Of a stretch of DNA of 64,000 bases, positions 30,931 through 39,877 are shown piece after piece (position 1 is the stretch's first letter; every line of letters starts with the position of its first letter). Origin of the DNA: Paracoccaceae bacterium (GTDB lineage: Bacteria > Pseudomonadota > Alphaproteobacteria > Rhodobacterales > Rhodobacteraceae); NCBI GenBank assembly GCA_020446815.1, contig JAGRDY010000008.1:186001-250000 (forward strand). Reading direction: 5' to 3'. The position numbers and the translations under genes are program-made. The notes under the pieces were generated by a model, which did no database searches, had not been told where the DNA came from, and worked only from the letters and a program-made list of their open reading frames with translations.

Positions 30931-31518
30931 ATGCAGAAACTACAGACCCAGGGCGTTCACCACATCACATTGATGGGGGCGGACCGGCAAAGCTCGATCG
31001 ATTTCTGGGAAGGCGTGCTTGGCATGCCGTTTGTGTTTGAGCAGCCGAATCTCGACGACCCTGGCGAAGGGCACCTGTATTTCGACCCCGGTGACGGGCG
31101 GTTGATTACGGTATTTACCAATGAAGACAGGGCTGGCGGCGCGAAACCCCGCCGCGCCGACACCGGCGAGGTGCATCATCTGGCATTTGCGGTGTCACGG
31201 GCGAGCTTTGCGCAGGCGGTCGGCCGGCTGGACGCGCGCGGGATCGCGCATTCCGGCGTGAAGGATCGCGGCTTCATGGATTCGATCTATTTCCGTGACC
31301 CGCTTGGGCTGCTGGTGGAGCTTGCCAGTTATCGGTTCGAGCCGCCCTTTGGTTATTCGCATGTCGATGTATTGCATGAAGCGCATCTGATCCGGATTGA
31401 ACGCGGCGCCGGCAACATCGCGGAGGTTCATCTTGCGGATGCGATCGAGGCCCTTGTCGCGAGACGGCAGCGGTCATTGTCGGCAGATCGCGGGGCGAAG
31501 GATCCCTACGGGCGCTGA
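30931..31518 (+). CDS. VOC family protein, ring-cleaving-dioxygenase-like
   Basis: The 195-residue protein has two glyoxalase-like modules with candidate metal ligands: HHITLMGADRQSSIDFWEGV (first His), GEVHHLAFAVSRASFAQAV (second His) and DPLGLLVELASY (Glu), the arrangement found in extradiol dioxygenases and related enzymes. ATG 30931 is preferred over 30916 because GGGGAA lies at the right distance. It is a single-gene unit, ending in a strong terminator, and is convergent with the PilJ-type gene. Confidence 0.82.
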   Translation: MQKLQTQGVHHITLMGADRQSSIDFWEGVLGMPFVFEQPNLDDPGEGHLYFDPGDGRLITVFTNEDRAGGAKPRRADTGEVHHLAFAVSRASFAQAVGRLDARGIAHSGVKDRGFMDSIYFRDPLGLLVELASYRFEPPFGYSHVDVLHEAHLIRIERGAGNIAEVHLADAIEALVARRQRSLSADRGAKDPYGR

Positions 31519-31525
31519 ATGAGCA

Positions 31526-31549
31526 AAGGCGGCCCAAGGGCCGCCTTTT
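31526..31549. terminator. Bidirectional rho-independent terminator
   Basis: AAGGCGGCCC and GGGCCGCCTT form a 10-bp stem around an AA centre, with TTTT on the plus side. It separates convergent transcripts of the VOC gene and the PilJ-type gene. Confidence 0.85.
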
Positions 31550-31605
31550 CGGATCTTTCCGGTGATTCGTCGGCTGTGCAACTCAACTTTGCAACATCGC
31601 CATTT

Positions 31606-33030
31606 TCAAAGCAGCCGCTGCACGTTGATGCCAAAGGTTATCGCACCGATCATCTGGCCCGTTGCGGGATCGTATATCGGAAGCGAGGCCTGGCTCTGGT
31701 AGAACTGGGTGCTGTCGTCGAACTCGACTTCGCTGATATCCATGTTGCCGCTGCCATCGCCAAAGGTGTTCTGCCACTTGCCTTCGTCACCCTGCCAGTA
31801 GTCCGAGGTTTCAACGCTCTGGGCTACATTCAGGCCCCGGTTGTCCATCACGAACACTTCGGTGACAAAACCGGCAGTCGCAGCGGATTGCTGACGCAAC
31901 CATTCCGACGACGGGCGCGACAACAGATCAGTGATCAATTCCCCGCCGCCGGCCTTGCGCTCGGCGCGCCATTCCAGATCAAGCCCGTCGATATCGTCCT
32001 GGCTGAGGCTGGCATGCTTCGCATTCTGATCCTTGATCGCCTGAATCAGTTCCGGGTTGGTCAGCCATTTCTTCAGTTCGTTTTCGGCATACGCCGCTAG
32101 AGGGACGCGATAGACATCTTCCTGACCGGGCGTCGACAGCATATATAGCGTCACGACATTCTGCATGTCATCCATCAGCGTATGGGCAAGCTCGGCGGTT
32201 GCGGTGACGCCTTCGGGGCTGATGCTGTCGGCGGAGGCGAACGCCACAAGGTCAGCCTGCTTGCCTTCCCAGATGGTATTGATCGCGGCCAGTTCGTTCT
32301 TGATCGCGTCATTGGGGGGCGGATTGATGCCGACATCGGGAAGGCCTTCGCGAAGGGCGGCCAGCGACCGTTGGAACACTTCGACCGTTTCGGTAAGCTC
32401 GCCGGGTGTGCCGAGGCTCGCGTTATCGGTCGCCATGCCACAGACGGCGGTTGCGACCTGATTGATCAACATGCTTTGACGTCCGGCGATACCGATCGAC
32501 ATTGCGTCGCTTTGCAGCAACTCCTGCGGGTTGGAATATTCACCGGTAATTTCCGTTGACAGCACGATAGTGGCTTCTTTCAACGCTTCGTTCGCGCCAG
32601 CAATCACGGCCAGATCGGCGGCCGATCCAGAGTTGGCCAGGATATTGGTCGAGGCGGCGCGCACCGGTGCCCAGGTATCCTTGACGCCCTTCAGCGCCTT
32701 GAGCGTGCGGCGGTTTCCTTCGGCGGACGGGATGCCCAAAGTAAGGTTTCCATTTTCCAGACCACTCAGGATCGTTGCGAAATCTTCCAGCGATACGCGC
32801 AGTTCCTCGCGGGCGTTTTCCGCGTCGATCCCGGCGGTCATGCGGCAACTTGCCGAGGTTACCTGCTGTGTCAGAGTGCGCAGTTTGCCGGCCAGATTCA
32901 CCCGCGCCTTGCTGCCGTCGAAAACCGTTTCGGATAGTGCGGGGGCCGGGGTTAGCGCGGTCAACCCGGCCAGCAGCGCCGCACACGCCGCTCCATTAGG
33001 CGAAAGTTTCAGTCTTTTATTGCCTGACAT
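31606..33030 (-). CDS. Secreted PilJ-type (methyl-accepting transducer N-domain) protein
   Basis: The 474-residue protein has a signal peptide ending near ALSET (residue 33). Two copies of the PilJ/type IV pili methyl-accepting sensory domain follow: VNLAGKLRTLTQQVTSASC in the first and GIAGRQSMLINQVATAVCGM in the second. The C-terminal 150 residues resemble a Cache/PAS-like ligand domain, with VFVMDNRGLNVAQS and IYDPATGQMIGAITFGINV. There is no transmembrane anchor or signalling domain after it, so it acts as a free periplasmic protein. ATG 33030 has AGAGGA upstream. It is the last of four minus-strand genes with the phosphate-binding/OmpA fusion, PP2C and kinase. Confidence 0.75.
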   Translation of the reverse strand: MSGNKRLKLSPNGAACAALLAGLTALTPAPALSETVFDGSKARVNLAGKLRTLTQQVTSASCRMTAGIDAENAREELRVSLEDFATILSGLENGNLTLGIPSAEGNRRTLKALKGVKDTWAPVRAASTNILANSGSAADLAVIAGANEALKEATIVLSTEITGEYSNPQELLQSDAMSIGIAGRQSMLINQVATAVCGMATDNASLGTPGELTETVEVFQRSLAALREGLPDVGINPPPNDAIKNELAAINTIWEGKQADLVAFASADSISPEGVTATAELAHTLMDDMQNVVTLYMLSTPGQEDVYRVPLAAYAENELKKWLTNPELIQAIKDQNAKHASLSQDDIDGLDLEWRAERKAGGGELITDLLSRPSSEWLRQQSAATAGFVTEVFVMDNRGLNVAQSVETSDYWQGDEGKWQNTFGDGSGNMDISEVEFDDSTQFYQSQASLPIYDPATGQMIGAITFGINVQRLL

Positions 33031-33181
33031 CACCAATTCCTCTTTTCGTCGTCTCGCAAATGCCAATCCGGGTGAATTGCGGGATCTGTCATCATTTCCG
33101 GAGGTCGTTCCGCAAATTTGGGCAGCCTCCACGATACCGTGATGGTGCGCTGATCGCCAACGTTGCCGCCGGCGGCCAGCC

Positions 33182-34771
33182 CTAGTTGCTGGCCTCTACC
33201 CAGACTTCGACACGGCGGTTCAGACCCTTGCCGATCGACGTTGTATTGCAGGCCGCAGGGGACAATTCGCCGAAACCACTGGTAGAGATTTCGATATTCG
33301 AAAGGCCGGAAGGGGCGGCAGCCTTGATATCCGCTGCCACTTGTTCAGCCCGTGCAACCGAAAGCCTTCGGTTGGCATCAAAAGCACCTTCATCATCGGT
33401 AAAGCCGACAAAGCTGACCCGGGTCCCTTGCGGCAGCGTTTCGAGATAACTGATAAGGCGTGCCATATCGAGGATACCTTTTTCATCCAGCTTCGACGAA
33501 CCTGTCCGATAGCGGAATGTCGTTGAAAGGCGGTCCTGATCGACCATCGCGCCTAGCATTTCACGCATCTGGCTGGATTGATAGGCATCATCTGTCGGCG
33601 CCATGAGCGCCCGCGCCCTGTTGCCTTTCAGATCCTGCTGCGTCCTGATGATGCCGAGGCTGATGAAACCAGATTTAGCAATAACCGCATCCGAATCCGC
33701 CGAGGTCACATAATCCAGGAATTCCTGGGTGGCCGCATCGGTGTTGTCAGCGCGGTTATAGAAATAGAGGCGTCGCTGAATGGCGTATTCTTCGGTCTTG
33801 GCCGAGAACTCATCCGGCGAGGTCACGATACCGCATTCGTTTTCCACCTGAACCGCTTTGGCGCCACGGGTGAACGCAAAGCCGACAAAACCGATCGCAC
33901 CGGGATCTTCATTGACCAGAATAGACATCTGGTTGCTGTCGGCGGCTTCTTTCTGAGGCGCCGGACTGGCATTGGCGGCATCGCCGAAAATCCTGTCATA
34001 GAACACGGTTTCGGTGTCGACACCGTCCGCGTAACCGATCACGTCAATCGGCAGATCCGGGCCTCCGACGGCGGACCAGTTGGTGATTTCGCCTGCATAG
34101 ATACGGCGCAAATCATCGATGGACAGGGTGTTCACGGGGTTGCTGGGATGTGTGATGACGACGATGCTGTCGACTGCAACGACATGTTCCTGTGTCGGGC
34201 TGACCATGTTTCCCGCACCCGATTTCCGCAAGGCGCGGGCCTCTTCGGGGGTGATGCGGCGCGACGTCATGCCGATTTGGGCGGACTTGTCCATAAGCGC
34301 CTGAAATGCTTCGTCAGAGCCGGTGGACGTCACGAGATAACTGCCCAGTTCATCGCCGAACCCACGGTCGCCGATCAACTTGGTAATTGACTGCCCGCTT
34401 TGTGCGGTATTGGAGACTTCGGCCTCGGCGTCCTTGAAATCGGAAAACCCGGTCATCAGAAGCGGCATGAGACCGACCGCGACGGTATCGGAGCCAGCGA
34501 AGCTCACATCGGCTTTTTCGGTTTCGAACACGGGACAAGCCGCGCCTTCGCACCGCACCCGGCTCGCGCTGATACGCAGATTGCCGAGACTTGTCTTGAT
34601 GATATAGGTCTCATCGGCAAAATCCACGAATTCGCCGACCAGGTTGACCGTTCCGTCCGCTGATTTCAATGTCACGACATCCGCGAAGGATGCCGTCGGC
34701 GCCAGCCCCGCGCCAACAACGGCGATCGAGCTCAGCAGGTTTCTGACACGGGCTTTGTGCAAATTTACCAC
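33182..34771 (-). CDS. Phosphate-binding-protein/OmpA fusion, secreted
   Basis: The 529-residue protein has a signal peptide (residues 1-30, cleavage near SFA-DVV), a short N-terminal segment with two cysteines (RCEGAACPVFE), and a PstS/periplasmic-binding domain (about 85-370) containing AQIGMTSRRITPEEARAL and IDDLRRIYAGEITNWSAVGG. The C-terminal part (about 400-529) is an OmpA domain with the peptidoglycan-binding signature GFTDDEGAFDANRRLSVARA. The protein would therefore be tied to the cell wall while binding a small anion. It is preceded by a 244-nt gap with a long inverted repeat. Ligand not known. Confidence 0.82.
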   Translation of the reverse strand: MVNLHKARVRNLLSSIAVVGAGLAPTASFADVVTLKSADGTVNLVGEFVDFADETYIIKTSLGNLRISASRVRCEGAACPVFETEKADVSFAGSDTVAVGLMPLLMTGFSDFKDAEAEVSNTAQSGQSITKLIGDRGFGDELGSYLVTSTGSDEAFQALMDKSAQIGMTSRRITPEEARALRKSGAGNMVSPTQEHVVAVDSIVVITHPSNPVNTLSIDDLRRIYAGEITNWSAVGGPDLPIDVIGYADGVDTETVFYDRIFGDAANASPAPQKEAADSNQMSILVNEDPGAIGFVGFAFTRGAKAVQVENECGIVTSPDEFSAKTEEYAIQRRLYFYNRADNTDAATQEFLDYVTSADSDAVIAKSGFISLGIIRTQQDLKGNRARALMAPTDDAYQSSQMREMLGAMVDQDRLSTTFRYRTGSSKLDEKGILDMARLISYLETLPQGTRVSFVGFTDDEGAFDANRRLSVARAEQVAADIKAAAPSGLSNIEISTSGFGELSPAACNTTSIGKGLNRRVEVWVEASN

Positions 34772-34901
34772 TGTAATTCTCCCAAGTAACTCGGTGGGTC
34801 ATTTTGGCAGGTGACAGCCTTTATCGTGGTGCAAACGATGTGTTTCACGAGCGGTGCTGCACTTTCGTGCCAAGGTATTGATAGTCTGGTCTTCTGCTTA
34901 T

Positions 34902-34967
34902 GATTGTTTCCCAATTATGTCACCAACTTGAGAACAGCGTGGCTCTTTTGTGAAATTGGAAACAATC
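34902..34967. promoter_or_regulatory. Large inverted repeat upstream of the phosphate-binding/OmpA gene
   Basis: GATTGTTTCCCAATT at 34902-34916 and AATTGGAAACAATC at 34954-34967 are inverted copies with a single inserted C. They are 37 nt apart (centre to centre about 51 nt) and lie 130 nt upstream of the minus-strand start at 34771. The stretch is AT-richer than the genes around it. It could be a looped operator pair or an RNA hairpin. Confidence 0.55.
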
Positions 34968-35015
34968 ACGATGGTAGGAACCCATAAAGGCGCAATGGTT
35001 ATGCGATCGACTTGG

Positions 35016-35981
35016 CTATTGGCCGTTCGACGCCCTGGCAAAGCGGGAACCGGACGATTTTCTGGCATATCCCGTCGTGGCGGCGATCTGACCGGCACCG
35101 CCTTCATTCGCGGCTTTTGGTTGCAGCGCAGGCGCATGCTGGAAATTCGAAAGTTGTGGCGCGGGCGCCGTTTGTTTCCTGACCGAAACCAGCCTGTTGA
35201 TCTTCACGACCGAAATCGTGACATTGTCCTGATCGGGGTCCTTTAACGCTTCGACAGAGGTCAGCAGCGCCCGCGCTATTTCAGTGCAGCGTTCCTTGCG
35301 GTTCTTGTGAAGGATTTTCTCGATCTGGGTGTCTTGCAGATATTGCAGACCGTCACTGGCAACGATGAAGATGTCGCCTTGCTTGATTTCAAAAGGCTCT
35401 GCCGGGCAATCCTTCTTGGCGATATCTTCGCCCATGATTACCGAGGTAAGGCAATTGCGGTTCGGGTGGTTCCTGCCGGTTTCGGCATCCATCATGCCGG
35501 CCTCGACCAGAAAGTCGATCTGCGGTGACAAGGAATGGTCTTCATTCAGCTGGCTGAGCTTGCCATTTCTGAAATGAAACAAGGGTGAATCACCGATCGA
35601 CATCCAATAGAGCCGGTTATCGACAAAAACGGTTGAAACGAGGGTCGCGCCCATGCCCGCCGCGTCGGGGTGTTTGGCGATATGGCGCATGGTGGCCAAG
35701 TTGGCGGCGGTCGCCGCTTCGCCAAGCAGGGCGGGAATATTGGTGCCTTGGTACGGGATGCTATCGGACCTGAACTTGAGATGACGGAACACTTCGGTAA
35801 CCACGGTCTTGCTGGCGACATCACCGGCGGCATGGCCACCCATCCCGTCGGCCAAAACAACCATTCCGAATTCCGCACCGACAGGAAAATCGGCGATGAC
35901 CGCATCCTCCTGATAGTCGCGGCTGCCCTGGCTGATCGCCGATGCCACGTCGATATCGGGTTCTGATGGATGCCAAAACAT
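35016..35981 (-). CDS. PP2C-type protein phosphatase
   Basis: The 321-residue protein carries PP2C metal-binding motifs: SRDYQEDAVIADF, VVLADGMGGHAAGDVASKTV, SIGDSPLFHF, VASDGLQYL and DPDQDNVTISVV. These positions bind two Mg/Mn ions that activate water against phosphoserine or phosphothreonine. About 65 C-terminal residues form a basic, Ala/Gly-rich tail outside the catalytic core. ATG 35981 has GGAGGA upstream. It lies 133 nt after the kinase gene on the same strand, the usual kinase-phosphatase pairing. Confidence 0.92.
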   Translation of the reverse strand: MFWHPSEPDIDVASAISQGSRDYQEDAVIADFPVGAEFGMVVLADGMGGHAAGDVASKTVVTEVFRHLKFRSDSIPYQGTNIPALLGEAATAANLATMRHIAKHPDAAGMGATLVSTVFVDNRLYWMSIGDSPLFHFRNGKLSQLNEDHSLSPQIDFLVEAGMMDAETGRNHPNRNCLTSVIMGEDIAKKDCPAEPFEIKQGDIFIVASDGLQYLQDTQIEKILHKNRKERCTEIARALLTSVEALKDPDQDNVTISVVKINRLVSVRKQTAPAPQLSNFQHAPALQPKAANEGGAGQIAATTGYARKSSGSRFARASNGQ

Positions 35982-36114
35982 CTTTATCCTCCAGCTTCGA
36001 TTCATGCGCCTGGCTGGCATGGCCACGCCAGGCACTGGTTGAAGTCATTCTTGAAATGCAGGCACTCGTGCAAAATCAACAGAGGTTGGCGGCACAGGGC
36101 CGCCTGGGTGGCGG

Positions 36115-38580
36115 TCAGTTAGGCACCGCGTTCTTGTATGAATAGGTGGTGAACCAGATACCGCCGTCGCGCATTACGGTAAAATTGAGGGTGACGAGCT
36201 TTTCAGAAGCCTTGCCCGCCAGTATTCTGGCCAGGGTGTCATACCCCGATATTTCTTCACCATTTGCCGCATAGGCCACAAGGATGTCACCCGGACGCAT
36301 ATCGGTATCGACCTGGGCAGGGATTTCGACAGCCTTGGTCTGCCATGCCTGGTCAATGTACCGGGCCTCAAACCTGGTGCCGTTCAGAAAGACGATTTCA
36401 TGCATGACCGGCAGCGCGGCAAGTTGCTCTGAAACGCTTCCCGTTGACGCATCGACGACACTGAAGGCAGCCTGAACCATGGGCGCGTCGCCCGGATCAA
36501 CGGAATCGCGCAGGATCGGCGCGATTTCATCAAGCGATGTAATCTGCTGGCCGTTCACGGCGATAATCTGAACACCTTTTTGCATCCAAGGCAGGGCTGG
36601 CCCGGTGATTGCGCCGATCGTGTCTGGTGCTTTGGGCGAAGCGGTGAAAGGCAGGGTCACCGACCAGCCTGACATGACCGACGACACATCCGATGCCAGG
36701 ACACCCGAAGCGTCATCTGTTGCCGTCACGGCTTCCGGCGCCGATGCGTCGGTCGCCGCGTCCACTGCCACCGCTTTTGAAACAGCGGCTGGCGCGGGCT
36801 TGGAGGTTTCGGAAATATCTTGCGCGGCGCCCGGACTGGCCGGGGGGATTGCCGGCGCACTGACGGAAAAGTGGATTTCCAGCGTCGCGTTCGGCGCCGC
36901 AAGTTCAGGCGACATCGAGGCGGCAAGCACAGAAGGCCTTGGCGGCAGAATCGATGGACGAACCAGACCGGATATTGTCCCGGTTATCGTTCCGGCGGGC
37001 TCCAGCCTGGCATTGTTGGTCGCCGTCACGACGGGCGGCGCCAACGTGTCAGCTTGAACAAAGCCTTGGCCAGTATCGGTCGTCGGGACGCCAACGGGAG
37101 CGACCGCGCTCATTGCGGCGCGCGGAGCGTTCATCCCGGTCTCCGGCTTCACATCGACCTCCGCAGTGCGGGCCCGTTCGGTCGGAACCGCCTGCATGAT
37201 CGGGCTATCAATCGACTCGGCTGCAAAGGGCGGGGCTTCATTCGCCGGTTCGGCCTGCATTACCGGGGCGGGCGCAATCGGGGTCGCGGATGCGTGCTGC
37301 GGTGACGTATTTGCAACGGATCCCGTTTCGACAGGCTTGGCAACGGGTGGTGGCGTATCCTTCGACAATCCACCAAAGGTGTAGAGGCCAACGGCGCCGA
37401 TCACCGTGATTGCGGCGGCCGATGCCAGCAACAGGCCGATACGCGATGTATTGCCGTCAACGGCTGCGGTCGCATCCCGTGTTGACGCAGGCGGTTTCGG
37501 GGCGGCGGGCGTCTGGGGCCTGTCGACATTGGTGACCAGTTTGACGACAGGGTTTTCGGCGGGAGTATTTTCAGAGGGGGAATTTTCGGCGGGAAGATTT
37601 TCAGCCACGGGTCTTTTGATGGGCGTAACCGTCTTTGCGGCAGGTCTTGCCGCCTCATTGCCGATCTGCGCCAACCATTCGGATGCTTCCTGAATGCGGT
37701 CCTTGGGCAAAACACGCAGGGCAGCGTCAATGGCGTCAAGAAACGAAATGTCATAGCCCGTTGTCTTCTGGCTGAGCGGAAGGCATGGATCGGCTTCGCC
37801 ACCCGCAATGGCGGCAAGGCGGGCCTGACTATTGGGCGGGGCTTCGCCAGCGATGAGATGATAGAAGGTCGCCGCCAGGGCGTAGAGGTCGCTGCACGGG
37901 TATTGCGGGCTGCCGGCAAGATAGAATTCCTGCGGCGAATATCCGTCCTTGACCACCCGGAAGGCCGACATTGCCCGCTCGGACTTGGGCATCTGCTGGC
38001 GCGCAGCGCCAAAATCGATCAGGATCGGTTTGTTGTTGGCATCGAGCAGAATATTGTCGGGCGAGATGTCTCGGTGAAGAATTTTCTGGCCATGCATGAA
38101 GCTGACGGCCTCAAGAAGCTGAACGAGGATCGATTTGATCTCGGATGGCTTGAGACCGTGGTCCGGGTCGCTCAGCGTATCGTGAAGATCGCGGCCATCG
38201 ACAAAATCAAGCGCCATATAGGCTGTATGGTTGTCTTCGAATACCTGGTGTACGCCGACGATATTGGGATGCTTCAGCCGCGACAGGCTTTTTGCCTCTT
38301 GCACGAAGAGCTTAACGATGGATTGAAAATCTGCCTGATGTTCGCGCGAACGGGCGCGCACGATGGCACGGGTGCGCTGACAAAACGCGTTGGGAAAACA
38401 CTCCTTGATAACGACCTTGCGATCGAGGCTGTCGCGGGCGGTGTAGGTGATGCCGAACCCACCACTGTTGAGAAAGCTCTCGATCGTGAATTGCCCTTGC
38501 AACAGGGAGTGGCCCGGCTGGAGATGATCGGAAACTTCCTCAATATCGATGTCATCCTTGAGTTTGCGTACAGAACCCAT
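36115..38580 (-). CDS. Transmembrane Ser/Thr protein kinase with PDZ-like C-terminal modules
   Basis: The 821-residue protein has a cytoplasmic Hanks-type kinase domain (about 25-305): glycine loop 39-43, VIKE with Lys59, catalytic loop HRDISPDN at 169-176, DFG at 189-191 and the activation segment DGYSPQEFY. A linker rich in PAEN repeats follows (about 327-343), then one transmembrane helix (about 381-403), and a 400-residue extracytoplasmic part. Its Pro/Ala-rich middle is disordered, while the last 160 residues hold two modules with PDZ-like signatures (GVQIIAVNGQQITSLDEI and RPGDILVAYAANGEEISGY). It starts the four-gene minus-strand set. Confidence 0.85.
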   Translation of the reverse strand: MGSVRKLKDDIDIEEVSDHLQPGHSLLQGQFTIESFLNSGGFGITYTARDSLDRKVVIKECFPNAFCQRTRAIVRARSREHQADFQSIVKLFVQEAKSLSRLKHPNIVGVHQVFEDNHTAYMALDFVDGRDLHDTLSDPDHGLKPSEIKSILVQLLEAVSFMHGQKILHRDISPDNILLDANNKPILIDFGAARQQMPKSERAMSAFRVVKDGYSPQEFYLAGSPQYPCSDLYALAATFYHLIAGEAPPNSQARLAAIAGGEADPCLPLSQKTTGYDISFLDAIDAALRVLPKDRIQEASEWLAQIGNEAARPAAKTVTPIKRPVAENLPAENSPSENTPAENPVVKLVTNVDRPQTPAAPKPPASTRDATAAVDGNTSRIGLLLASAAAITVIGAVGLYTFGGLSKDTPPPVAKPVETGSVANTSPQHASATPIAPAPVMQAEPANEAPPFAAESIDSPIMQAVPTERARTAEVDVKPETGMNAPRAAMSAVAPVGVPTTDTGQGFVQADTLAPPVVTATNNARLEPAGTITGTISGLVRPSILPPRPSVLAASMSPELAAPNATLEIHFSVSAPAIPPASPGAAQDISETSKPAPAAVSKAVAVDAATDASAPEAVTATDDASGVLASDVSSVMSGWSVTLPFTASPKAPDTIGAITGPALPWMQKGVQIIAVNGQQITSLDEIAPILRDSVDPGDAPMVQAAFSVVDASTGSVSEQLAALPVMHEIVFLNGTRFEARYIDQAWQTKAVEIPAQVDTDMRPGDILVAYAANGEEISGYDTLARILAGKASEKLVTLNFTVMRDGGIWFTTYSYKNAVPN

Positions 38581-39072
38581 GTTTCACCACATCCTTGCAG
38601 CCGCGCCGGCATTTCGCAGGCCGCCGGCACCTGTCGCTGTCAGTTTCGCTTGATTGTTTATGCTCAGAAAATGTGGCCTAAAAGAGGACGCTTTTCCGTG
38701 GTTTGTGGCTTTATTGTGGGAATTTTCACCAACAATTGCAGCGCCATCGTCGCTGAATTCGGGCCACTGAAATGGCTTGCCTGCCAGGTTCTGATATCAA
38801 AATCGCATAAAAATACAGACAATGATCGCCTGCTGCGGGAAAGAAACCGGTTGGGCGGTCTCGGGTCCATTGCCCAATTTCCCGCCATGGCGAGGTTTTC
38901 GGCCGCGCGAGGCTCGGCCCGGGGGCGAACCTGTTGCAAAGCCCGGATTAGTTGCCGCCGCTTGCAATGTACGGGCCCGGAAATGCATGCTCGGGATTGT
39001 CCGCGGAAGGTTGTGACGCCGGTCTGCCGCGGCCCATGCGAACAAGAACCTGAGTTCGGAAAGGGAATTGAA
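38581..39072. other. 492-nt intergenic region upstream of the kinase and cupin genes
   Basis: No ORF with coding character was found between the divergent kinase (start 38580) and cupin (start 39073) genes. The kinase-proximal part (about 38640-38830) is AT-richer and holds the most promoter-like sequence. GATTGTTT at 38652-38659 matches eight bases of the inverted repeat upstream of the phosphate-binding/OmpA gene. No terminator, repeat or RNA gene is obvious. Confidence 0.5.
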
Positions 39073-39750
39073 ATGGAGCTGAATGCCGATTTCACGGTGC
39101 GCGTGGTCATCGATTCCGATACGCTCGAATGGCAGGCCTCACCGATGAAAGGGGTCGAGCGGCGGATGCTCGACCGCATCGGAGACGAAGTGGCGCGGGC
39201 GACAACGATCGTGCGCTATGCGCCCAATAGCCATTTTTCGCCCCATACACATACCGGCGGCGAGGAATTTGTCGTGCTCGAAGGTGTGTTTCAGGACGAA
39301 CATGGCGATTTTCCGGCCGGGTCATATGTACGCAATCCACCGATGTCATCGCACAGGCCGGGATCAGAGAAGGGCTGTGTCATTTTTGTCAAGCTGCGGC
39401 AATTTGCGCCCGAGGATCGCACGCAGGTGATGATCGACACGAACAAGATGGAACCTGTCGCGGCGGCCAATCGTGCCGGGGTGTCGATCGTGCCGCTGTT
39501 TCACGACCTTCGGGAAACGGTGCGAATTGAATTCTGGGCGGCGGATACCGAAGTGGATCTTGATCTGCCGGATGGGGGCGAGTTCCTGGTTCTCGAGGGC
39601 GGGTTCGAGGACGGCAGGGACAGGCTCGGCAAAGGTGGCTGGCTGCGGTTGCCGGTGCGCAGCAGGCTGAAGGCGACGGCGGGAAGCAAGGGCGCCAAGG
39701 TCTGGATGAAGCTGCGCCATATGCCCCATGCCGGGCCGCCCGATCGCTGA
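39073..39750 (+). CDS. ChrR-like cupin protein
   Basis: The 225-residue protein contains two cupin halves. The first has the HTHTGGEEFVVLEG metal-site motif (HxHxGGEE) typical of ChrR-type zinc cupins; the second, DLPDGGEFLVLEGGFED, lacks the histidines, so metal binding is likely only in the first. ATG 39073 with AAGGGA upstream is chosen over a spurious long upstream extension. ChrR itself is an anti-sigma factor with an N-terminal zinc domain that is missing here, so this is a relative with unknown activity and no sigma-factor gene beside it. Confidence 0.8.
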   Translation: MELNADFTVRVVIDSDTLEWQASPMKGVERRMLDRIGDEVARATTIVRYAPNSHFSPHTHTGGEEFVVLEGVFQDEHGDFPAGSYVRNPPMSSHRPGSEKGCVIFVKLRQFAPEDRTQVMIDTNKMEPVAAANRAGVSIVPLFHDLRETVRIEFWAADTEVDLDLPDGGEFLVLEGGFEDGRDRLGKGGWLRLPVRSRLKATAGSKGAKVWMKLRHMPHAGPPDR

Positions 39751-39877
39751 CAAAGGCCGCCGAAAGGGTGCTTTCGGGTGGCGCTCCCAGCTTCCGCTGT
39801 CATCGGCAGGCCGGAAATTGCTTGCCAGTTGCGGTCAAACCGATACTTTCGGGGGATAAAAAAACGGGAGGAAGAAG

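Noticed and set aside
37858-39072. Long plus-strand open frame ahead of the cupin gene
   Set aside because: It is antisense to the kinase gene, has no family features and continues only by chance into the real cupin start at 39073.
39761-39776. Terminator after the cupin gene
   Set aside because: CGAAAG and CTTTCG form a short hairpin, but no T-run follows.
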